Source: an uncultured Flavobacteriales bacterium
GTDB lineage: Bacteria; Bacteroidota; Bacteroidia; Flavobacteriales_D; Parvicellaceae
Reading direction: 5' to 3'
Assembly (NCBI GenBank): GCA_937924345.1
Contig: CALDTD010000159.1
Coordinates: forward strand, 1 to 10,509
DNA: 10,509 bases
Shown here: piece after piece, positions 1 through 7,464 of the stretch
Layout of the letters: every line of letters starts with the position of its first letter
Position numbering within the stretch: position 1 is the first letter of the stretch
Position numbers and translations under genes: made by a program
Notes under the pieces: model-generated
The model's database searches: none
Seen by the model: the letters and a program-made list of their open reading frames with translations, nothing else
What the model was told of the DNA's origin: nothing

Positions 1-297
1 AGAGCATGGCATTCCACCGCCAGTTGCTACAACAGTATGTTGAACATTCATTTTTTGAAGCAGTTGATTTTCAAGCCTTCTAAAATAAGCTTCGCCTTTT
101 TTTTTAAATATAGTTGGAATATCCATCCCTACTAAACTTTCGATTTCCTTATCTGTATCTAGAAACTTATAATTTAATTTATCTGCTAACTGTTTTCCAA
201 AAGTTGTTTTACCACTACCCATAAAACCAACCAAAAAAATTGTTGAAGATTTATGTACAGAATGAAAAAGCGCTTCAAAGTCTAGCTTATTTTGCAT
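1..297 (-). CDS. aroK: Shikimate kinase, N-terminal part (3' end beyond window)
   Basis: Phosphorylates the 3-hydroxyl of shikimate using ATP in the cytoplasm, a step on the way to chorismate and the aromatic amino acids. The 99 visible residues carry the family landmarks in order. There is a Walker A loop GFMGSGKT (residues 24-31), the DTD motif (47-49) that binds Mg2+ and shikimate, a GEAYFRR segment (69-75) with the shikimate-binding arginine, and the TGGG substrate loop (92-95). The lid and C-terminus lie off the window; a full protein would be about 170 residues. The ATG at 295-297 overlaps the last 11 bases of the preceding DUF6913-type gene, which suggests coupled translation. It gives an 18-residue N-terminal extension before the usual first strand, but no better start codon is visible. 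Family assignment is secure; aroK versus aroL naming is convention. Confidence 0.95.
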   Translation of the reverse strand, partial: MQNKLDFEALFHSVHKSSTIFLVGFMGSGKTTFGKQLADKLNYKFLDTDKEIESLVGMDIPTIFKKKGEAYFRRLENQLLQKMNVQHTVVATGGGMPCS

Positions 298-841
298 TAA
301 TCATGGTTAAATAACGAATAATTTCTTCTTTAAATTGATTAAAATTTAATGTCTCAGATTCAATCATGAAATCATAATAGGATTGATTAATTTCATTAAA
401 CTTTCCAACTTTGAATTTAGCATTAGAACTCAACAAAATTGAACGCAAGGGAATTGAAAACTCATCCGTTAAATCAATTAAAATATCAAATTGCTCATCA
501 GCAAATGTCTTGCATTCATTTTTTAACGGCTCTCTTCTCCAATTTAAATCGGATGCCAAGAAGTAATTAAAAGAAAGTTTAGATTGTAAAAAAAACTCTT
601 CTTCTTTTTCGTTATAAAAGGCTAGCGATTTTACATTTCTAACTCCAAAATCACCTTTTAAGACTTTAATAAAGTTTAATAATCTCTTTTGGTCCGATTC
701 ATCTTTTAATTCATAAATCAATCCTATACTTTTAGCTTGATTAAGATTACAAAAGATTACTTTTCTATTATTTTGCTTTGCTAACAAACTTGTTAACCTA
801 GCATTTCCAAAGTAATCTTTTATATTTTCTAAAAACTGCAT
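287..841 (-). CDS. DUF6913-type conserved hypothetical protein
   Basis: A predicted soluble protein of 184 residues with no signal peptide or membrane segment. Its second half (an FDILIDL strand, then AKFKVGKF, then YYDFMIES, ending EEIIRYLTMINAK) resembles from memory the DUF6913 family, which is widespread in Flavobacteriia and has no known function. I see no catalytic motif. I chose the ATG at 839-841. The reading frame continues upstream to an ATG at 922, but that one lies inside the hairpin terminator of the preceding operon. It would also place the promoter-like box TATATTTG (862-869) inside the coding sequence. The stop overlaps the aroK start by 11 bp, so the two genes are probably co-transcribed. 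The gene is real with high confidence; the family name rests on recalled similarity. Confidence 0.82.
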   Translation of the reverse strand: MQFLENIKDYFGNARLTSLLAKQNNRKVIFCNLNQAKSIGLIYELKDESDQKRLLNFIKVLKGDFGVRNVKSLAFYNEKEEEFFLQSKLSFNYFLASDLNWRREPLKNECKTFADEQFDILIDLTDEFSIPLRSILLSSNAKFKVGKFNEINQSYYDFMIESETLNFNQFKEEIIRYLTMINAK

Positions 842-861
842 TTTAATCTGTGAACTATGCT

Positions 862-869
862 CAAATATA
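862..869 (-). promoter_or_regulatory. Putative Bacteroidota -7 promoter box for the DUF6913-aroK unit
   Basis: The minus strand reads TATATTTG, an exact match to the TAnnTTTG box recognised by the Bacteroidota primary sigma factor. It lies 20 bp upstream of the chosen ATG and just downstream of a terminator, which is where a new promoter is expected. I see no clear -33 TTG at the usual 19-21 bp spacing, so the call rests on the -7 box and its position. Confidence 0.5.
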
Positions 870-910
870 ATGAATAAAACTGAGTTGTGTTTTTGAAACT
901 TTTGCGCAAA

Positions 911-940
911 AAAAACTCCCACTTAAAAGTGAGAGTTTTT
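911..940 (-). terminator. Intrinsic terminator of the uppS-bamA-ompH-ompH operon
   Basis: An inverted repeat pairs 911-918 with 933-940 and 920-923 with 928-931. There is one internal mismatch (919/932) and a 4-nt loop. Read on the minus strand, the stem is followed by a run of T residues (the A-run at 908-915 on the plus strand), as in a Rho-independent terminator. It begins 13 bp after the ompH stop codon. The A/T-rich flanks would also let it work in the other direction, but no plus-strand gene enters from the left. Confidence 0.82.
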
Positions 941-953
941 TTAAAAAAGAATA

Positions 954-1448
954 TTACTCTGTAATTCCTAGTGAAGCTTTTACTTTAGCATCTAAAGATT
1001 CTGCCTCTCCATAATACAATAATGTTGATTCATCAAAAACGTAAGTATAACCATTTTCTTTGGCAACTTTACCTATTGCATCACGCACTTTTTTCATAAT
1101 TGGCTCAACTAGTTTTTGTTCCTTTATCTGAACTGCTTGTTGAAACTCACCTTCTTTAGCTTGTATATTTTGTTGTTTCTGCATTAACTCTTCATAACGC
1201 TGTTGCTTAATTTCTTCGGTTAATGTTGGTAAAGCTTGTTCAAATTCTTTTTGAGAGGTTTGAAATGCAGTGAAATACATTTCTAATTCTTTTTTCTTCT
1301 CTCCTGCAAAACGCTCTAACTCATCTGAAGCAACTTTATAGTCTGGCAAAGCCAACATTAATTCTTGTGCATTTACATGAGCAATTTTTTGTGCAGACCC
1401 CGCTATTGTAACAAAAGCTAAGGCTATAATTGTAATTAACTTTTTCAT
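954..1448 (-). CDS. OmpH/Skp family periplasmic chaperone (second paralogue)
   Basis: Skp/OmpH proteins are trimeric periplasmic chaperones that hold unfolded outer-membrane proteins on their way to the BAM complex. This one has 164 residues. A signal peptide covers residues 1-20 (KK, then a hydrophobic stretch, ending GSAQ). The first strand is KIAHVNAQEL, where most family members have a similar (Y/I)(A)xV(D/N) strand. A long charged, Q/E/K-rich helical arm runs from about 37 to 112, and the body closes with EPIMKKVRDAIGKVAKENGYTYVFDES (112-141). The length is typical. It follows the first ompH by 11 bp, and the operon terminator comes directly after it. It shares the domain plan of its neighbour but is clearly diverged in sequence, so it is an old duplicate. 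Its particular clients are unknown. Confidence 0.92.
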   Translation of the reverse strand: MKKLITIIALAFVTIAGSAQKIAHVNAQELMLALPDYKVASDELERFAGEKKKELEMYFTAFQTSQKEFEQALPTLTEEIKQQRYEELMQKQQNIQAKEGEFQQAVQIKEQKLVEPIMKKVRDAIGKVAKENGYTYVFDESTLLYYGEAESLDAKVKASLGITE

Positions 1449-1459
1449 CTTTCTTGTTT

Positions 1460-1978
1460 TTATTGTTTTATCATTTTAATAATCTTCTCACTCTTATCAT
1501 ATTTTGGGTTAGTGAATAATATATTGGAGTTTGTTCCTTTATCCATTATAAAATCATACCCTTTTTCTTTTGCTAAATCTTTAATCGCTTTATAAATATC
1601 TTCTTGAATTGGTTCTATTAGTTCTTTACGCTTTTTAAATAAGTCTCCCTTAACTCCAAATCTTTTTTGTTGTAAAGTTTTAACGTCCTCTTCTAACTCT
1701 TTTATTTCCGCTATCTTTTTATTTTTTTCATCGGTAGGCAAAAGTATTAACTCTTGTTGTAATTTCTTATTCTTTTCTTCGATTGCTTTATACTTTCCTT
1801 CAATTTCTTGAACCCATTTTTCTGAAGCATCGTCTAATTGTTTTTGTGCTTCTTTATAACTATCCATATTGTCTAGAATATACTTTGTATCTACAAAAGC
1901 ATACTTCTGTGCCACTGATGAAGTTATTAATCCAATTAGAAAAAATGATGCCAAAAATATTTTATTCAACTTTATCAT
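1460..1978 (-). CDS. OmpH/Skp family periplasmic chaperone (first paralogue)
   Basis: This is a 172-residue Skp-like periplasmic chaperone for outer-membrane proteins. The signal peptide covers about residues 1-24, with a hydrophobic core from 8 to 20 and probable cleavage after SVAQ. The mature start KYAFVDTKYILDNM (25-38) matches the usual first strand YxxVDxxYIL. A Lys/Glu-rich coiled-coil arm spans about 41-120. The closing segment, IEPIQEDIYKAIKDLAKEKG and then YDFIMDKG (121-148), is the conserved C-terminal body. It lies 24 bp after bamA, in the bamA-ompH-ompH order common in Bacteroidota, so it should be made together with the insertase it serves. Compared with the second paralogue, its tail is lysine-rich (KYDKSEKIIKMIKQ) and it has the more classical N-terminal motif. 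Confidence 0.94.
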   Translation of the reverse strand: MIKLNKIFLASFFLIGLITSSVAQKYAFVDTKYILDNMDSYKEAQKQLDDASEKWVQEIEGKYKAIEEKNKKLQQELILLPTDEKNKKIAEIKELEEDVKTLQQKRFGVKGDLFKKRKELIEPIQEDIYKAIKDLAKEKGYDFIMDKGTNSNILFTNPKYDKSEKIIKMIKQ

Positions 1979-2002
1979 AGTGTAATTGTATAGATTTTTG
2001 AT

Positions 2003-4579
2003 TTACAGTTCTCCAAGATTCGCGCCAATTGTGAAATGGAACTGACCTCTATAGCCTTGCTGTTGTATTTGGGAATTATGAACTGCTTCTCCCTCTGCAC
2101 CAGCGTCTAATTGATCAAACCCAAATCCATAATCTAATCCCATTAAACCAAACATCGGCAAGAAAATTCTAACCCCCAAACCTGCAGAACGTTTTACAGT
2201 AAATGGATTGTATTTTTTATAATCATTCCAAGTGTTCCCTGCCTCAGTAAACCCAAGTAAATATATTGTTGCCTGTGGATTTAACGAAAGAGGATAACGA
2301 ACTTCTAAGGTATATTTACTAATAATACTTCCTCCAGTTTGTGGAGAAACATGTCTGTCATCATAACCTCTTAGTGCAATAATTTCTTGCGCTGCTAATT
2401 GAAATCCAGTTAAACCACTTCCTCCTAAGTAAAAACGTTCAAATGGCGGAGCTCCTATTTGTTTATTCCACCCGTTTAAGAAACCGAAACCAAGCCTAGC
2501 ATTTAAAACTAGTTTCTTATCTTTTGATAAAGGGGTAAACCAAGAAGACGTAAACTTAAATTTATTATACTCTATCCATCTGTATTTGTCTTGATCTTCT
2601 AATGTTGAGTAATCTTTATCTGCTCCTAATAAAGAATAAGGAGCTGTTAATTTAGCAGAAAGCTTAAATGATGCTCCAGTTCGAGGGTAAAGGGGTTGAT
2701 CAATTGAACTTCTACTTAATGAAAATTGATAAAACAAATTATTTACAAATCCATCACTAAATGAAAAGACATTACTAAAATTATTCAAATCAAAATACTG
2801 ATAACCAACTTCATGATAAACAGAGAAATAATCATCGGGCCAATTTAATCGTCTTCCTAAACCTACAGATGCTCCTGTCATTTTTAATATTCTTCTATTT
2901 GGCGTCAGAACTTTATTCCCTTCATCATCTCTTAATGCTCTTCCATTAGAACCCGTTATAAATTTTCTATCAAACGCTTGTATTGAATGATAAGCTGACA
3001 CACTTAATGCATTAGGCTTTTTTCCACCCAACCAAGGTTCTGTAAACGAAATATTGTAAGACTGAAATTGAAACCCATTTGATTGAGCACGAATACTCAA
3101 CCGTTGACCATCTCCAGCAGGAAGTGGATTCCACGCTCCTTTTTTAAATGTATTTCTTAATGCAAAGTTATTGAACGAAACACCTAATGTTCCGACTAAC
3201 TGACCAGCACCCCAACCACCAGACAACTCAATCTGATCACTCGGTTTTTCTGCTACAACATATTCAATATCTACTGTTCCATCTGCAGGGTTGGGCTTTG
3301 GATTTACGTTTAACTGTTCTGGATCAAAGTATCCTTTTTGAGACAATTCTCTTTGTGAACGTATTACCGCATCTCTACTAAACAAATCGCCAGGCTTTGT
3401 GTATAAATCTCTAATAATTACATGGTCACTCGTTTTGGTATTTCCAGTTACAGTAATATTTTTAATTCTAGCTTGCTTTCCTTCGTAAATTCTAAATTCT
3501 AAATCTACTGAATCTCCTTCTACTTGTTTTTCTACAGGTGTAATTTGAAAAAACAAATATCCATCATCCATATAAAGTGAGCTCACATCTGTTCCTCCAG
3601 GATTCATATAAAGCCTAGCGTCTAAAACTGATTGATTGTATTCATCGCCTGGTTTAATTCCTAATATTGTATCTAAATACCCTGAACGATATTTAAGATT
3701 CCCAGTCCAAGCCATGGAACGAATATAATACTTACTCCCTTCGTTGATTTTAATGTCGATATTTACATTTTTCTCATTTATATCATATACTGTGTCAAAG
3801 GTAATTTCAGCATCACGATAAGCATTATCTCTATATTTAGCTAGAATTTTTCGCTTATCCTCTTCATACAGAGATCGAATAAATTTAGAACGCCAAAAAA
3901 TCTTAAACCATCTCTTTTCTTTTGTTTTTTTCATTTGACGTCTCAACTTCGAAGACTTTAAATTCTCGTTACCTTCAAAAGAAATTTTATTGATTCTAAA
4001 ACGTTCACCTTTGTCAATTGTGATTTTCATCATCACACTATTATTAACCAATGTATCTGGTTTGGTAGCAATTTTAACCGTAGGCCTTAAATAACCTTTT
4101 TCTATATAGTAACCTCGACTAATTTGTTTAATTCTAAACAGTTCGTCCTCTGTTACCAATTTACCAGAGTACAAATCAATATTCTCTCGTAAGTCGTCTG
4201 CATGAGATTTAGATATACCTTTAAAACTATATCTAGATAATCTCGCTCTTTCTTGTAGTTTTATGACTAAAAAAACATTTTCCCCTTGAATTTTCTCTAC
4301 AAAAATTTGAATATCTGAAAACAATTTTTCCTTCCATAATTTTTGAATTGCTTGTGAAATATCATCGCCAGGAATGGTAATTTTATTACCACGAATAAGT
4401 CCAGATTTAGAGATAATTTGATTGTGATCTAAATTTCGAATTCCATCTATCACTATACCAGCAACAATGTACTCTTTTGGTGATAAATAATCTATTTTTT
4501 TATCCTGTGAATTCCCTACTAAAGAAACCCCTGTAACTAAAAACAAAAGGGCAATTATTTGAATTAATTTTCTATTCAT
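2003..4579 (-). CDS. bamA: BamA, outer-membrane protein assembly factor
   Basis: The core subunit of the BAM complex, which folds and inserts beta-barrel proteins into the outer membrane. It has 858 residues, with a signal peptide at 1-25 (cleavage near NSQ). Five POTRA-like repeats follow at roughly 36-112, 113-193, 194-283, 284-369 and 370-445; the GNENL and GNTKTSDHVI segments are typical. A C-terminal 16-strand barrel runs from about 448 to 858. The barrel carries the loop-6 signature LRGYDD (736-741), followed by EVRYPL (759-764). POTRA3 holds a strongly basic and aromatic insertion (217-232). The last residues are HFTIGANLGEL, so the chain does not stop on the terminal aromatic usual for barrel proteins. 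The ATG overlaps the uppS stop by 8 bp (ATGAATAG), which fixes the start and implies coupled translation. Confidence 0.96.
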   Translation of the reverse strand: MNRKLIQIIALLFLVTGVSLVGNSQDKKIDYLSPKEYIVAGIVIDGIRNLDHNQIISKSGLIRGNKITIPGDDISQAIQKLWKEKLFSDIQIFVEKIQGENVFLVIKLQERARLSRYSFKGISKSHADDLRENIDLYSGKLVTEDELFRIKQISRGYYIEKGYLRPTVKIATKPDTLVNNSVMMKITIDKGERFRINKISFEGNENLKSSKLRRQMKKTKEKRWFKIFWRSKFIRSLYEEDKRKILAKYRDNAYRDAEITFDTVYDINEKNVNIDIKINEGSKYYIRSMAWTGNLKYRSGYLDTILGIKPGDEYNQSVLDARLYMNPGGTDVSSLYMDDGYLFFQITPVEKQVEGDSVDLEFRIYEGKQARIKNITVTGNTKTSDHVIIRDLYTKPGDLFSRDAVIRSQRELSQKGYFDPEQLNVNPKPNPADGTVDIEYVVAEKPSDQIELSGGWGAGQLVGTLGVSFNNFALRNTFKKGAWNPLPAGDGQRLSIRAQSNGFQFQSYNISFTEPWLGGKKPNALSVSAYHSIQAFDRKFITGSNGRALRDDEGNKVLTPNRRILKMTGASVGLGRRLNWPDDYFSVYHEVGYQYFDLNNFSNVFSFSDGFVNNLFYQFSLSRSSIDQPLYPRTGASFKLSAKLTAPYSLLGADKDYSTLEDQDKYRWIEYNKFKFTSSWFTPLSKDKKLVLNARLGFGFLNGWNKQIGAPPFERFYLGGSGLTGFQLAAQEIIALRGYDDRHVSPQTGGSIISKYTLEVRYPLSLNPQATIYLLGFTEAGNTWNDYKKYNPFTVKRSAGLGVRIFLPMFGLMGLDYGFGFDQLDAGAEGEAVHNSQIQQQGYRGQFHFTIGANLGEL

Positions 4580-5321
4580 TCTCTATTATTTGCGCACTTG
4601 TTTTACCAAACCTTCTTTCTCTTTGCTGATATTCTTGAATGGCTTTAAAAAAATGTTCCTCTTTAAAGTTTGGCCATAACGTTTCTGTAAAATACAATTC
4701 ACTGTAAGCTATTTGCCATAATAAGAAATTACTAATTCTAATTTCTCCACTTGTTCTAATCAACAAATCTGGATCTGGTATATCAGAAGTGCTCAGGTAA
4801 GAACTTATTAATTGCTCGTTTATTTCGTTGCTCTGAATTTTATTTGCTTCTATATCGCTAGAAATTTGCTTTACAGCCTCTGCTAACTCTAACCTTGAAC
4901 TATAACTTAATGCTAAAATCAGAGTAATCTTTTTGTTATTTTTTGTCTTTTCTTTTGCTTTATTTAAAGTCTCTAAACAACTTTCTGGTAAAGAAGAAGT
5001 ATCACCGATGGTTGTTAATCGAACTTTATTTTCATTCAGTGAGTCTACTTCACTGGCAATAGTTCGCACCAACAAATCCATTAAAGCGTCGATTTCTTCT
5101 TTTGGTCTATTCCAATTTTCGGTACTAAAAGTATAAAGTGTAAGATATTCTACTCCAATTTTTGTAGCTGCTGTTAGTGCTTCACGTACAGAATGAACTC
5201 CACTAATATGACCAAAAACACGATCTTCACCTTGCTCTTTTGCCCACCTTCCGTTACCATCCATTATAATGGCAACATGTTTTGGAACTCTATCTTTATT
5301 TAACGTGTGTTCTATACTCAT
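4572..5321 (-). CDS. uppS: Undecaprenyl diphosphate synthase (cis-prenyltransferase)
   Basis: Condenses isopentenyl diphosphate onto farnesyl diphosphate in the cis configuration to make undecaprenyl diphosphate, the lipid carrier for peptidoglycan and surface polysaccharides. At 249 residues it has the usual family length. It shows the signature motifs: HVAIIMDGNGRWA (15-27) with the Mg2+-binding Asp21, GH at 37-38, YTFSTENWNRP (63-73), and the C-terminal DPDLLIRTSGE followed by RISNFLLWQ (183-203). It also has the S-E-L-Y-F and W-P-x-F segments near 207-219. All catalytic positions that I can place are present. It is the first gene of the envelope operon and overlaps bamA by 8 bp. A 92-bp gap separates it from the upstream BatA-type gene. 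The promoter is probably in this gap. Confidence 0.97.
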   Translation of the reverse strand: MSIEHTLNKDRVPKHVAIIMDGNGRWAKEQGEDRVFGHISGVHSVREALTAATKIGVEYLTLYTFSTENWNRPKEEIDALMDLLVRTIASEVDSLNENKVRLTTIGDTSSLPESCLETLNKAKEKTKNNKKITLILALSYSSRLELAEAVKQISSDIEANKIQSNEINEQLISSYLSTSDIPDPDLLIRTSGEIRISNFLLWQIAYSELYFTETLWPNFKEEHFFKAIQEYQQRERRFGKTSAQIIENE

Positions 5322-5332
5322 ATACTTTATTG

Positions 5333-5363
5333 CAAAATGATTTTACTCCTTGCAAAAGCTGGC
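5333..5363 (-). promoter_or_regulatory. Possible promoter of the uppS-bamA-ompH operon
   Basis: On the minus strand TCATTTTG (5333-5340) differs by one base from the TAnnTTTG -7 box. A TTTG (5363-5366) lies 22 bp further upstream, where a -33 element could be. The box ends 11 bp before the uppS ATG. The gap contains three related TTTGC words (5331-5337, 5351-5357 and 5361-5366), so the choice of box is uncertain. I see no terminator between the BatA-type gene and uppS, so some read-through from the upstream gene is possible. Confidence 0.35.
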
Positions 5364-5413
5364 AAAGGTCTTAAAATTAACGGATATTTTTAACATTTAT
5401 TTGTTTTTTTTGC

Positions 5414-7456
5414 CTAACCCTTCAAATATCTAATTAATACAACTTCTACAAATAGAAGAAACAAAGCCAGAAGTATAAAGTGTCTCCAATATTTTTGGTT
5501 ACTAACTAAATTCTCGAGAGAACCATTATTAGCTTCTTTTGGTTGATCTATAACACGTATAAAACGTTCTAATTGTAGTGATAAAATTTGCTCTTCTAAT
5601 ACCTCTTTAGAATAATAACTCATACTAGATTCGTTTCTGCTAAAATTATAAGTTAAAGGCATTGATTTTACCTCATTTAATAGAATTTCATAATGATTGG
5701 CAGCCTTAATATTTTCATGAACGTTGATTGAAACTCCTAAATTGTTTTTTATCAACTCTGGTATAAACGTTAATTCTTCATCTTGACTTTTTATTTTGAT
5801 TGTTTCTTGTGTATTTACCTGTGGTAATTTCACAAATCCTTTTGCCCCTATTTCATAGGCTAAAGGAAATTGGGCACCACTATTTTCTGCTATTCTTAAA
5901 AGAGTTGGCACAAACAAAGCATGTTCAGAAAAAGTTGTACTTTCTAACGGCGAAGCTAGAAAATAAAACAACCCTTCTCCTACTTTTACTTGAGAAAGAA
6001 AAGGGTTAGAGTTCGTTAATTTTAACAAAATATTTGGCGATACTGAAGGTGAAAAAACGGCATTATAATATCCATTGGTATAAGGCAAATCTATATTCTT
6101 AGGGATTTTATCAAATACATTGTTATATAAATAATGAGACTCATTTAACCCACCAACTTTAAATTGTCCTTTTTGAAAAGCAGATAGATTACCTTTTCCA
6201 ATTTTACTCATAAAAGACTGATAACTGCCTAAATCAATATCTTTACTAGGAATTAACAATAAACTACCTCCTTTGTTTAGGCATTGATTTAATTCGTTTT
6301 GCAAACCATTTGTTAGTTGAGCTAAGTGTTCTATAATAATTAGATTATAACTCCCTAAAGTTGCATAATCTAAAGATGATAAATTTTCAATTTTTAGTTT
6401 AAAACTATCATCATCTTTAAAAACAGCTGCAACATTAGAAGGTTTACTTTTATTAGAACTGTTTAAATACAAGACATTAGCTGCTTCATTTATAGTGTAT
6501 GAAAACAAAAACTCATCATCAAAAGTTAAGTCGGCATTAGGATAATCCGACAAATATACCTTCCCAAATTGAGCACCTTTATTTTGAACACTATAATTTA
6601 AAGTCACAACCTTGCTCGTATTCGCTTCAATCACAGTATTCAATATCCCTTTTGCTTTTTTATTTATATTAAGGTTAACTTTAACCCCTAGTTCTTTATC
6701 TGATTGATTGACTACCCTAACTTTTAATGCTTCATCTTGATTTATTTGTCGGTTAGGAGACTCAAACCAAACGCTATCAATATATAGATTTGTTAGTCCA
6801 GATTGTTCGAAAGGAATTAGATTTAGATTTATGCTAGAATCTATTGAAAGCTGATTTATAGAAAAGTTATTCTCCTGAAAATCAGAAAGCCAATAAATTA
6901 TTTTATTTTCACTACTTAACTTTGTTAACTCTTTTTGACGCTCATATATTTCATTAAAGTCTTTTGAGAGTGGACTCAACTTTACTTCTTCAATTAACTT
7001 CAAAACCTCTCTTTGACTAACAATACGCTGATGCTTACCTTCAAAATCGTTAGTTAATAATTGAAAGTTATCTGTTGCAGAATAATTATTTACTAAATTA
7101 AGAGCTGTTGATTTTGCTTCATCAAAAATATAACTTTCACCCACTTTCGTGTCCATACTTTGGGAATTATCTAAATAAACACTAACAACATTTCCACTTT
7201 TCTTTAGAGCAACAGTATTATTAAAATAAGGCTGACAAAATGCAATAACAATACATATAATTGCCAATATTCTGGTTAGTAAAACTAACCAATGCTTTAA
7301 TTTAGAACGGCTTTGCGTCTCTAACTTTACATCTTTTAGCAAAGTAATATCTGAAAAGTAAACTTTTTTAAACTTTTTAAAATTAAATAAGTGTATAATT
7401 ATTGGAATAATTATCGCGAGCAATGCCCAAAGAAACTGAGGATATAACAACTTCAT
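5414..7456 (-). CDS. BatA-domain / von Willebrand-type inner-membrane protein
   Basis: A 680-residue membrane protein of the BatA-containing family found across Bacteroidota; its function is not established. The N-terminal BatA module has two transmembrane helices (about 5-23 and 56-75) joined by the characteristic FNFKKFKKVYFSD segment (25-36). A von Willebrand A-like domain follows, with a MIDAS-type DxSxS at Asp96, Ser98 and Ser100 (YLDNSQSM) and a later LSDFQ strand around 190-195. The middle looks like beta-sandwich sequence. It is followed by a glutamine-amidotransferase-like fold (about 350-410, with NLIIIEHLAQL and GGSLLLIPSKD) without an obvious catalytic Cys. A third transmembrane helix sits at the C-terminus (about 660-677). 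The layout suggests a large extracytoplasmic domain held by three helices. It stands alone: no moxR, batB-E or DUF58 gene is adjacent. The start is fixed by the conserved LYPQFLWALLA opening. Confidence 0.88.
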   Translation of the reverse strand: MKLLYPQFLWALLAIIIPIIIHLFNFKKFKKVYFSDITLLKDVKLETQSRSKLKHWLVLLTRILAIICIVIAFCQPYFNNTVALKKSGNVVSVYLDNSQSMDTKVGESYIFDEAKSTALNLVNNYSATDNFQLLTNDFEGKHQRIVSQREVLKLIEEVKLSPLSKDFNEIYERQKELTKLSSENKIIYWLSDFQENNFSINQLSIDSSINLNLIPFEQSGLTNLYIDSVWFESPNRQINQDEALKVRVVNQSDKELGVKVNLNINKKAKGILNTVIEANTSKVVTLNYSVQNKGAQFGKVYLSDYPNADLTFDDEFLFSYTINEAANVLYLNSSNKSKPSNVAAVFKDDDSFKLKIENLSSLDYATLGSYNLIIIEHLAQLTNGLQNELNQCLNKGGSLLLIPSKDIDLGSYQSFMSKIGKGNLSAFQKGQFKVGGLNESHYLYNNVFDKIPKNIDLPYTNGYYNAVFSPSVSPNILLKLTNSNPFLSQVKVGEGLFYFLASPLESTTFSEHALFVPTLLRIAENSGAQFPLAYEIGAKGFVKLPQVNTQETIKIKSQDEELTFIPELIKNNLGVSINVHENIKAANHYEILLNEVKSMPLTYNFSRNESSMSYYSKEVLEEQILSLQLERFIRVIDQPKEANNGSLENLVSNQKYWRHFILLALFLLFVEVVLIRYLKG

Positions 7457-7464
7457 AAGTAAAA

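Noticed and set aside
1783..1980. Plus-strand open frame opposite the first ompH gene, and similar short plus-strand frames opposite bamA, uppS, the BatA-type gene and recN.
   Set aside because: Their translations have no recognisable domain or start context, and each lies wholly opposite a well-supported gene.
5361..5414. GGCAAA (5361-5366) and TTTGCC (5409-5414) form a 6-bp inverted repeat around the BatA-type stop codon, a possible terminator.
   Set aside because: The stem is short, the loop is 42 bases, and no U-tract follows on the minus strand. It is probably chance.
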